42,529 bases of DNA from Chloroflexota bacterium (GTDB lineage Bacteria; Chloroflexota; Anaerolineae; Aggregatilineales; Phototrophicaceae). Made by a program: the position numbers and the translations under genes. The stretch is from assembly GCA_026713245.1 (NCBI GenBank), contig JAPOOU010000055.1, positions 1 through 42,529 of the forward strand. Reading direction: 5' to 3'. Each line of letters opens with the position of its first letter. Within the stretch, counting starts at the first letter, position 1. The notes under the pieces were generated by a model. That model was given only the letters and a program-made list of their open reading frames with translations. It searched no databases and was not told the origin of the DNA. Of this stretch, positions 36,324-42,529 are shown piece after piece.

Positions 36324-37223
36324 ATGTCGTATCACGATACTACTCTCCAGGACTTGCTTCGAAACATATTGACGAACGCAGATAGTAACGATGTCATATT
36401 GTTGCCGAACAAAGCAGAGTTTGCCAAGTTTTGTATCGAGTACTTTAAACAAATAGCTCGAAGCAAATTCTCCGGTGTAAAACTTACGGAGGCCGTTGAT
36501 TGTTGCGATCTCGACGATTCTGAACCAGCGTATGATCGTATCATCTTCGGAACAGATGTCCCAACAGACATAGCCTTGCAGTCAAAAGACCGAGTAATTG
36601 CAAAAGTGCCAATTGCTTATCCAGATGAGCTACCTGAAAAAATCCCGCTACTGGTCAAGGACACTAATCCGAATATTGAATATAAACCAGTTTTGAATCG
36701 CAACGGCGTGAGTATAGAGTTAACGTTGCAGGAAACCCTAATCGTCGTCAATACATTAGCCGCCAAGCATTCCGAAATCCGCGGCGGCGCTTGGAGCGGT
36801 CTTGGCAAACGGCTTGAATTGCCGCTGATGCTGGCACTGGCAAAGCTGTACCAAGTGCCTACAAGCCATTACGCTGGCAAGGGCTTGACCGGAGAAAACA
36901 GAGAAGTTGATTTTCACTTCTTGAGCCGATCAGGGGACCAATTCTTCTGTGAAGTGAAACTGATGGGCAAGGGCAACCCGGAGAGCGCTGACAGTACAAT
37001 CGCGCGGCGGTCAAACATTTTCATCGCGCAGACCTTGTCTGAAAAGAACAAAAGCCAATTGACGAATCGTGGTCACCATTGGGTAGAACTTGGCGCGATT
37101 GACGGATACAAGAGGATATTCACCGTCTTCACCTATCTCGATATCCCTTGCGTCCAGTTCGACGGAGACCTGGATTCCGCGCTGGATTCAATAATCCCGC
37201 AAGTGTTTGAAGAAATTGCGTAG
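36324..37223 (+). CDS. CfrBI-like restriction endonuclease
   Basis: 299 residues from ATG 36324, six bases behind the ATPase stop and without an SD of its own (likely translational coupling); a TTG at 36318 is an alternative. The second half contains RGGAWSGLGKRLELPLMLAL (about 153-172) and a PD-(D/E)xK-type core: Asp196 in REVDFHFL and Glu210-Val-Lys212 in FFCEVKLMGKG. The combination is what I recall of the CfrBI family of type II restriction enzymes. No DNA methyltransferase gene is adjacent, so a conventional restriction-modification pair is not present here. Low-GC codon use is shared with the preceding gene. Confidence 0.7.
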   Translation: MSYHDTTLQDLLRNILTNADSNDVILLPNKAEFAKFCIEYFKQIARSKFSGVKLTEAVDCCDLDDSEPAYDRIIFGTDVPTDIALQSKDRVIAKVPIAYPDELPEKIPLLVKDTNPNIEYKPVLNRNGVSIELTLQETLIVVNTLAAKHSEIRGGAWSGLGKRLELPLMLALAKLYQVPTSHYAGKGLTGENREVDFHFLSRSGDQFFCEVKLMGKGNPESADSTIARRSNIFIAQTLSEKNKSQLTNRGHHWVELGAIDGYKRIFTVFTYLDIPCVQFDGDLDSALDSIIPQVFEEIA

Positions 37224-37412
37224 TCCTGCTTACCTCCTCCGCAAATTCGCCAGCATCACACAAACCCGCTATAATCCTCTCAGCCGTAACCAACACCACA
37301 TCCTCAACATCCGACCTGACCATGTACGGGAGGTGAAACCGCGTACCACTTCTAGCATCAACCTTAGCAACAATGTTTCTGTCCATCTATTTCCATGAAA
37401 AGAGGAAATCTC

Positions 37413-38693
37413 ATGAAAAAAGCGTTACTCCTTCTACTCATCATCGTCCTGCTCCCGGCGGGCGCGCTGGCGCAGGACATGCCCCATGCCGGGGCCGAAG
37501 TCGTGACCACATTCATGCAGTCGGGCACTTATGACATCGGCGCCGAGCAGTTGGAGCCCGGCTTCGAGGAAATGACCGGCATCGAGCTCGAGATCGTGGC
37601 CTCGCCCTTCGTCGTTTTGGTGCAGAATCACATCACCGACTTGACCACGGGCACGGGCGAATTCGACGTGATTTCGGGCGACTTCTGGATCGGCAGCGTC
37701 TGGGACCAGATGCACCCGCTGGATGATTTCATCGAGCGCGACATGTGGGAAGCCAACATCATCCCAGGCCTGATGCTGCCGGGTCCGTCCGGTTTCTTTG
37801 ACGGCAAGCGCATTGGCATCCCCTACAGCGCCGATGCCTACGGTTTGATTTATCGCACCGACATCTTCGAGGAAGCCGGTATTTCGGCAGACTGGGAGAC
37901 CTGGGACGAGTTCATCGCTGCGCTTGACGCGCTGGAGATGCACCTGGAAGGCACTGACATTGCGCCCAATGTCTTCTCTTTTGGCGCTTACGAGCAGACG
38001 CCGGCGATCTTCCTGGGCATGTACGATGGCTATCTGGTGGACTCCGAGGGCAACTACGCCCTGGACCACGATAAAGCCGTCGCCGCTTTGAACCAGATGA
38101 AGAGCCTGCTGGATTATAATCCCGAGGGCGCGACCGGTTTGAGCATCGACGAAGCCAATTCTGTCTTCCTGACCGGCAAAGCCGCCACCATGATCTGCTG
38201 GGTCAGCTTCGTACGGGCGGACGCGCAGAATCCGGATGCGTCGCTGGTGGTCGATAATTGGGCGACCGCGCCCTTCCCGGGACCGGGCTTCCCCTTCCTG
38301 TCGGCCTGGAATCTCTTCATTTCGGGTTTCAGCGAGAATCCGGACGCGGCTTGGGAATGGATCAAGCATTACATCAACGAAGAAGAGGCCAAGCGGCGCT
38401 TTGTTGAGTTGGGCGTCGGGTCGCCCTTCCTGAGCACATACGAGGATGCCGAGCTGATCGAGCAGTACAGCCACGACTTCCCCAACATGGTCGCCAACTT
38501 GAACCGGGCGGAATCCGTACCCTGGATATTCGCCGCCTTCGAGATCTTCTTCCGCCACATGGGTGAGTTTGTCATCGGCGCGGTAGACGTGGAGACCATG
38601 CTCGAAAATACGCTGGCTGACTGGTCGGAGCTCGAAGTGCCTGAAGGCTTGGTGCAGTCCGCCGCGGCTCAAGGCCAGATGCAAGAGGGCTAG
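37413..38693 (+). CDS. ABC-transporter extracellular sugar-binding protein
   Basis: Family-1 solute-binding protein of a carbohydrate ABC importer. 426 residues from ATG 37413 (AGAGGA at 37401-37406; the ATG at 37395 has no SD). A Sec signal peptide (MKKALLLLLIIVLLPAGALA) is present without a lipobox Cys. Mature-protein features include FDVISGDFWIG, the RIGIPYSADAYGLIYRTDIFEEAG segment and the helical hinge region, typical of maltose/multi-sugar binding proteins. Trp and aromatic residues suggest a sugar ligand, identity unknown. The two permeases follow about 375 bases downstream. Confidence 0.9.
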   Translation: MKKALLLLLIIVLLPAGALAQDMPHAGAEVVTTFMQSGTYDIGAEQLEPGFEEMTGIELEIVASPFVVLVQNHITDLTTGTGEFDVISGDFWIGSVWDQMHPLDDFIERDMWEANIIPGLMLPGPSGFFDGKRIGIPYSADAYGLIYRTDIFEEAGISADWETWDEFIAALDALEMHLEGTDIAPNVFSFGAYEQTPAIFLGMYDGYLVDSEGNYALDHDKAVAALNQMKSLLDYNPEGATGLSIDEANSVFLTGKAATMICWVSFVRADAQNPDASLVVDNWATAPFPGPGFPFLSAWNLFISGFSENPDAAWEWIKHYINEEEAKRRFVELGVGSPFLSTYEDAELIEQYSHDFPNMVANLNRAESVPWIFAAFEIFFRHMGEFVIGAVDVETMLENTLADWSELEVPEGLVQSAAAQGQMQEG

Positions 38694-38699
38694 AGCGTT

Positions 38700-38733
38700 A
38701 TGGGCGGGGGCATAAGCTCCCGCCATTTGTTTG
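38700..38733 (+). terminator. terminator after the sugar-binding protein
   Basis: ATGG-g-CGGGGGC pairs with GCTCCCGCCAT (one bulged G, one G-U) around the loop ataa, followed by TTTGTTTG. Located seven bases after the binding-protein stop; it may attenuate transcription into the permeases, a common way to make more binding protein. Confidence 0.6.
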
Positions 38734-38831
38734 TATCTGCGCTGATTTCACTTTCAGCCCCTCCCCGGCCACCTTCCTAATGTGTGGCTGCGGGGGGAGA
38801 CATGTTGGAATTCACTGTGTATTGAAGCAAC

Positions 38832-38905
38832 GGGTCAGCCACCGGCTGACCCCTACAGGTATCAGTTAATTTTGTACATTGTTGGGGCGACCTGTCATGT
38901 CGCCC
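38832..38905. repeat. two intergenic hairpins beside repeat copy I
   Basis: GGGTCAGCC-acc-GGCTGACCC (38832-38852, nine perfect pairs) and GGGCGAC...GTCGCCC (38885-38905, seven perfect pairs). Neither has a T-run. The second is the companion module seen near the other repeat copies; the first is not obviously shared. Confidence 0.65.
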
Positions 38906-38914
38906 GCAAATCAC

Positions 38915-39014
38915 TCCTGTTTACGTAAACCGCGTCGCTCTAGCGACGAGAAGGCTTGCGATTTTGCGTGAGCGCGGCATTCCTGGGACCTTTTCGCTGC
39001 CGCCGAGCGCTTAC
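38915..39014 (+). repeat. dispersed structured repeat, copy I
   Basis: Forward, well-preserved copy with the perfect stem CGTCGCT-ct-AGCGACG, GATTTTGCGTGAGCGCGGC and the terminal GCCGCCGAGCG. It ends about 50 bases before the first permease gene. Confidence 0.85.
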
Positions 39015-39067
39015 ACGCTAATATCAAGTGACGCCAGACGGCCTCTAGGCATTTCACGGGTAAGTTA

Positions 39068-39982
39068 ATGGGCGATCCCCGGATTGCGGGAACAAGAACG
39101 TATACGACTTGGCATCGCCGGCACGATGTGCCTTGGCTGGTCCTTTTTGTGATACCGGCCGTCGTGATCGTGGTGGCGGTGCAATTTTATCCGCTCCTGT
39201 ATTCGGCCTTCCTGTCCGTTCAGGATTGGGTGCTGACCGAATCGCAGGTGCCCAAGGGCTTTGTGGGACTGGACAATTTCGTCAAAGAGCTTAACGACGA
39301 GACATTCAGGCGCTCGGTACGCAACAGCGTATTGATCACCGGCGGCGCGCTGGTCCTGGAGATGTTCCTGGGCGTCTGCCTGGCCTATCTGACGATGGGC
39401 TCGAGCTGGCGCATGCGCTCGATTCGCACGCTGCTGATATTGCCGATGGTGATCGCGCCGGTGGCGGCGGGAACATTGTGGCGCATCCTGCTCAATTCCC
39501 GCGCCGGGCTGCTCAATCACTTGCTGAGTTTGATCGGCATCAAGGGACCGGAATGGCTGGCGTCGCCGGATTGGGCGATCGTTTCGGTCATTTTGCTGGA
39601 TACCTGGCAATGGACGCCCTTTGTCCTGCTGGTTGTGGGCGCGGCCATCGCCAGCATCCCCGACGATTTGCTGGAGGTGGCGGCGATTGACGGGGCGTCG
39701 CGTTGGAAGACCTTCCTCTATATCGAGTTGCCGCTGCTGATGCCGCTGCTGCTGTTGACCTTGGTCTTCCGCATGCTGGAATCGCTGTTGTCGCTGGATT
39801 CGATTTATTCGCTAACCAATGGCGGACCGGGCTACAGCACCTATACCTTGACTTATTACATCTATACGCTGGGCCTGCGCAGTTTCGACTTTGGCGGGGC
39901 TGCCGCTTCGTCCTGGCTGTTTATGATATTCGCCACTTTCTCGATCGGGCTGGTTTTCTGGCGCCAGCGCAAGGACTGGTGA
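39068..39982 (+). CDS. sugar ABC-transporter permease (MalF-type)
   Basis: 304 residues, six predicted TM helices, first starting at VPWLVLFVIPAVVIV. The EAA loop that docks the ATPase is EVAAIDGASRWKTFLYIELP. LTNGGPGYSTYTL is characteristic of MalF/UgpA-like permeases. The next permease starts four bases after the stop. No ABC ATPase gene is in the window; such systems often use a shared MsmX/UgpC-type ATPase encoded elsewhere. Confidence 0.92.
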   Translation: MGDPRIAGTRTYTTWHRRHDVPWLVLFVIPAVVIVVAVQFYPLLYSAFLSVQDWVLTESQVPKGFVGLDNFVKELNDETFRRSVRNSVLITGGALVLEMFLGVCLAYLTMGSSWRMRSIRTLLILPMVIAPVAAGTLWRILLNSRAGLLNHLLSLIGIKGPEWLASPDWAIVSVILLDTWQWTPFVLLVVGAAIASIPDDLLEVAAIDGASRWKTFLYIELPLLMPLLLLTLVFRMLESLLSLDSIYSLTNGGPGYSTYTLTYYIYTLGLRSFDFGGAAASSWLFMIFATFSIGLVFWRQRKDW

Positions 39983-39986
39983 CGCG

Positions 39987-40835
39987 ATGAACCGGCGGCG
40001 TTCTCCCAAGCAACGATTGCTGGCGCTGGCGCACGGCGTCATATTGCTCCTGGCCTGTCTTGTTGTCTTGGTGCCGCTGGTCTATCTGGTGATCAACAGT
40101 CTTAAATTGCCGCGCGAATTTTTGACCGTTCCGCCGACGATACTGCCAACTCAGGTCACGTTTGAGCACTACGCGGATTTGTTTGAAGACAGCAAGACTC
40201 TTCGTCACTTCAGGAATAGCTTGACGGTCACGCTTTGGACGACCGGCGTCACAATCATCAGCGGTACGCTGGCGGCTTATGGACTGGCGCGCATGCGGCT
40301 TTCCGCAAAGATTCTGGCTGCGGTGACCTTTGTTTTCTTGTTCATTCGCTTTTATCCCCGTGTGACGACGGTCATTCCTTTTTTCCTGGTGATGCGGGAG
40401 CTTGACCTGCTGGATACCGTTTGGGCGATCATGATCGGTCAGCTTGGCATCACGATTCCCTTCGTTACCTGGCTAATGTTGGTTGTTTTCCAGGATTTGC
40501 CGGCGGAAATTGAAGAGGCGGCCATCGTCGACGGCGCCAGCGTCTGGCAGCGCTTCTGGCGGGTGGTATTGCCGATCGTGATGCCGAGCGTGTCGGCAGC
40601 GGCGATATTAACGGCGTTTTTGTCCTGGAACGAATTCCTGATCGCGTCGAGCGTGGCGCGACGTAAGGCCAGCGTGCTGTCCATCGCTGTGGCGGGGTTT
40701 GTCAGCGACAAGGGCATTCAATGGGGACCGATGGCGGCCATGAGCGTGGTGATGATTGTGCCGATGATCGTTTTCGCGCTTTTCGCTCAAAAGTACCTGA
40801 TACGCGGGATTACATTTGGGGCGGTGAAGGGCTGA
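39987..40835 (+). CDS. sugar ABC-transporter permease (MalG-type)
   Basis: 282 residues, six TM helices. EAA loop EIEEAAIVDGASVWQRFWRV and the FLSWNEFLIAS segment are typical of MalG/UgpE-like partners. Co-translated with the upstream permease. The following 214 bases (40836-41049) contain no gene I can support. Confidence 0.92.
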   Translation: MNRRRSPKQRLLALAHGVILLLACLVVLVPLVYLVINSLKLPREFLTVPPTILPTQVTFEHYADLFEDSKTLRHFRNSLTVTLWTTGVTIISGTLAAYGLARMRLSAKILAAVTFVFLFIRFYPRVTTVIPFFLVMRELDLLDTVWAIMIGQLGITIPFVTWLMLVVFQDLPAEIEEAAIVDGASVWQRFWRVVLPIVMPSVSAAAILTAFLSWNEFLIASSVARRKASVLSIAVAGFVSDKGIQWGPMAAMSVVMIVPMIVFALFAQKYLIRGITFGAVKG

Positions 40836-41049
40836 CGGCGGCTCGCTGCCGGAAGTGGCGCGGTTTGTATTTGCGCCGAGAAAGGCCAAAGCGTAGTTCA
40901 GGCGATAGAATTGCTAGCATTGTCCGCGGCTACGCGCTTCTCTTGTTGAATCAAATAGCAAGTTGTGGTATTACGATGTGATTCATAATTGCGCTCGTGA
41001 CGGGTTTGATATCTGTGCGGGCGGCGCGAATCGATGGAGGATTTTGACT

Positions 41050-41625
41050 TTGGACAGAGAGACGGCTTGGGGCATCGTACGCGAATTTGTGGCTTCGGAG
41101 GGCTTGCGCAAGCATATGCTTTCGGTTGAGTTCGCCATGCGCGAATATGCCGAACACTATGGCGACGATCCCGATTCCTGGGGATTGGTGGGTCTGTTGC
41201 ACGATTTCGATTGGGAGCTGCACCCGTCGCTGGAGCAGCATCCGATGGACGGAGCGCCGATCTTGCGCGAGCGGGGCTTGGGCGAAGAGGACGTCCGCAC
41301 CATTTTGAGCCATGGTCCACTGGCGGCGGACGATCGGCTTACGCTGCGCGACAAGGCGCTGTACGCGGTGGACGAACTCACCGGTTTGATCACGGCGGTG
41401 GCTTTGGTGCGTCCGAGCAAGGACATCCGCGACGTCAAGGTCAAGAGCATTCGCAAGAAGTGGAAGGATAAGGCCTTTGCGGCCGGGGTCAATCGCCAGG
41501 ACGTGATCGACGGTTGCGAGGTGCTGGGTGTGGATGTTTGGGAGTTTCACATTCCCCTGGTATTGCGGGCGATGCAAAAGCATGCCGCCGACCTGGGATT
41601 GGACGGCGGCAATTCAAGCGCCTGA
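41050..41625 (+). CDS. HD-domain hydrolase (COG2316-like)
   Basis: 192 residues from TTG 41050, nine bases after GGAGG (41036-41040); TTG at 41044 is too close, and the frame from 40963 starts before the SD. The HD motif is visible: His in KHMLSVEFAM, His-Asp in GLLHDFDWE, further His in EQHPMDGAPIL and LSHGPL, and Asp in YAVDELTGLI. This is a compact predicted phosphohydrolase of the metal-dependent HD superfamily; substrate unknown. Confidence 0.85.
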   Translation: MDRETAWGIVREFVASEGLRKHMLSVEFAMREYAEHYGDDPDSWGLVGLLHDFDWELHPSLEQHPMDGAPILRERGLGEEDVRTILSHGPLAADDRLTLRDKALYAVDELTGLITAVALVRPSKDIRDVKVKSIRKKWKDKAFAAGVNRQDVIDGCEVLGVDVWEFHIPLVLRAMQKHAADLGLDGGNSSA

Positions 41626-41643
41626 GCGCCTGTGTGAGGCTTC

Positions 41644-42529
41644 CTAGTAATACCGCACGTGGACCGGCGTGCCGAGGCTGGCAAAGTCGTAGAACCACTT
41701 GGCATCGGCGTTGGTCATATTGACGCAACCTTTGCTCTGCGGCTGGCCGAAGTTCGTGTGCCACCAGGTGCCGTGGAAAGCGTAGCCTTGATAGAAATAC
41801 ATCACCCATTCCACATTGTCCAGGCTATAGCCCGGACCAGACATGCGCTGGCGGCGCACTTTTCTGTAGATTCTGAAATCGCCTTGAACGGTCGGCGTCG
41901 CCGGCAGTCCGGTCGAGACTAGCGCCGCTTTCTTCAAGACGCCATCTTCATAAGCGTAAGCCATCTGCGTATTTAGCACGACGACAAATTCACGACCGAC
42001 TCCAACGCGCGCGCCCGGATCGGGAACATCCGGAGGCCTGGCTGGGGCAAATCTCGAGCCGTATTCGATGAGATCGTCGCTGTTGGGGACCAGCAAGGTC
42101 ATGCCTGCATGCACATTATTGGTATCGACAATGCCGTTGATGACAGCCATCACCTCCCAGTCCGTAGCCAGCTTGACGCCAATCATGGAGAGCGAGTCGC
42201 CGGGTTGGACGACATATACATCTCTGTCCCCGGCTGCGATGGGCGCGCTGGCGACTTCGCTTGCCGGTTGTTGAGGCGGTTCCGACGGTTGTGGTTGTTG
42301 AGCGGGTTCCGGCGGTTTCGGCGGCGGCGGGGGATCCTGTCTTTTCGCGGATCCCGGTATCCAGAGCGTCTGACCACTCTCGATGCGATTGGCGTCGTCA
42401 ATGCTGTTGGCGGCTTGCAATTCTTGAACAGTCAGGCCGTAGTGGATGGCCAGGATGCCGAGCGTTTCTCCGTATTGCACCGTGTGCTCGAAATAGTCGC
42501 CCGGCGGGGGACCCGCGGGCGCCCGGTCC
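41644..42529 (-). CDS. L,D-transpeptidase with two LysM domains (5' end truncated by the window)
   Basis: Cell-wall cross-linking enzyme. The frame stays open to the right edge of the window, so the N-terminus is missing. Two LysM peptidoglycan-binding domains (first: HTVQYGETLGILAIHYGLTV, second: YVVQPGDSLSMIGVKLAT) are separated by a Pro/Gln-rich linker, followed by a YkuD catalytic domain: FVVVLNTQMAYAYEDG, AFHGTWWHTNFGQ and the active-site Cys in QSKGCVNMTNADA. Stop at 41644-41646. Fits peptidoglycan with 3-3 cross-links in a monoderm bacterium. Confidence 0.92.
   Translation of the reverse strand, partial: DRAPAGPPPGDYFEHTVQYGETLGILAIHYGLTVQELQAANSIDDANRIESGQTLWIPGSAKRQDPPPPPKPPEPAQQPQPSEPPQQPASEVASAPIAAGDRDVYVVQPGDSLSMIGVKLATDWEVMAVINGIVDTNNVHAGMTLLVPNSDDLIEYGSRFAPARPPDVPDPGARVGVGREFVVVLNTQMAYAYEDGVLKKAALVSTGLPATPTVQGDFRIYRKVRRQRMSGPGYSLDNVEWVMYFYQGYAFHGTWWHTNFGQPQSKGCVNMTNADAKWFYDFASLGTPVHVRYY

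Noticed and set aside
37129-37386. Minus-strand frame of 85 codons overlapping the end of the CfrBI-like gene
   Set aside because: Part of it covers the 37224-37394 gap and looks mildly protein-like, but it overlaps the endonuclease gene, has no SD and no recognised domain. It might be a gene remnant; not supported.
37434-38726. Minus-strand frame of 430 codons opposite the sugar-binding protein
   Set aside because: The + strand gene has an SD, a signal peptide and family motifs; the antisense frame has none.

Overview
The window looks like a chromosomal segment from an uncultured or little-studied member of the Chloroflexota (Anaerolineae-like). The grounds are the gene content and order (F1-ATPase genes next to mreB and rex, tig-clpP-clpX, obg-nadD), frequent TTG and GTG starts backed by Shine-Dalgarno (SD) sequences, paired DMT exporters, an orphan sugar ABC transporter, and dispersed structured repeats between genes. 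This assignment is an inference; no rRNA or other decisive marker is present.

Layout. 1-510: a gene-free left edge with a first repeat copy. 510-4030: a YqeC-MocA-like fusion facing a tandem-RCK potassium channel, with overlapping stop codons. 4283-6161: repeat, purine nucleoside phosphorylase and an overlapping membrane protein. 6292-8710 (minus): fabF-fabH. 9094-11868: an atypical SDR, a GNAT-like protein and proC. 12004-12312: a small AT-rich orphan gene. 12498-17222: an F1-only ATP synthase cluster (atpA, G, D, C) ending in a clear terminator, with a predicted promoter whose -35 box overlaps a Rex-like site. 17445-19208: mreB-like gene and rex with its own Rex-like site. 19287-19615: a double, composite repeat. 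19780-24340: GbsR/MarR regulator, tRNA-Leu(UAG) and tig-clpP-clpX. 24390-25448: a metallo-beta-lactamase-fold (MBL) hydrolase and another composite repeat. 25532-29130: obg-nadD and an exported double PBP2 protein. 29111-31010 (minus): two overlapping DMT transporters. 31243-34104: two tandem superoxide dismutases (one with a Tat signal) and an aspartase/fumarase-type lyase. 34224-37223: an AT-richer two-gene island encoding a GHKL ATPase and a CfrBI-like restriction endonuclease with no methyltransferase beside it. 37413-40835: sugar-binding protein and two permeases. 41050-42529: an HD-domain hydrolase and a truncated LysM/L,D-transpeptidase.

The most notable items are three. (1) The GHKL ATPase plus CfrBI-like nuclease pair is a candidate defence module that I do not recognise as a described system. 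(2) A family of about ten copies of a roughly 100-bp structured repeat, always between genes and in both orientations, folds into conserved hairpins and in two places abuts the ribosome binding site of the next gene (atpD, proC). (3) A possible Rex circuit links NADH redox state to F1-ATPase expression. Housekeeping genes are otherwise intact; several have unusual extensions (acidic trigger factor, basic-tailed FabH).
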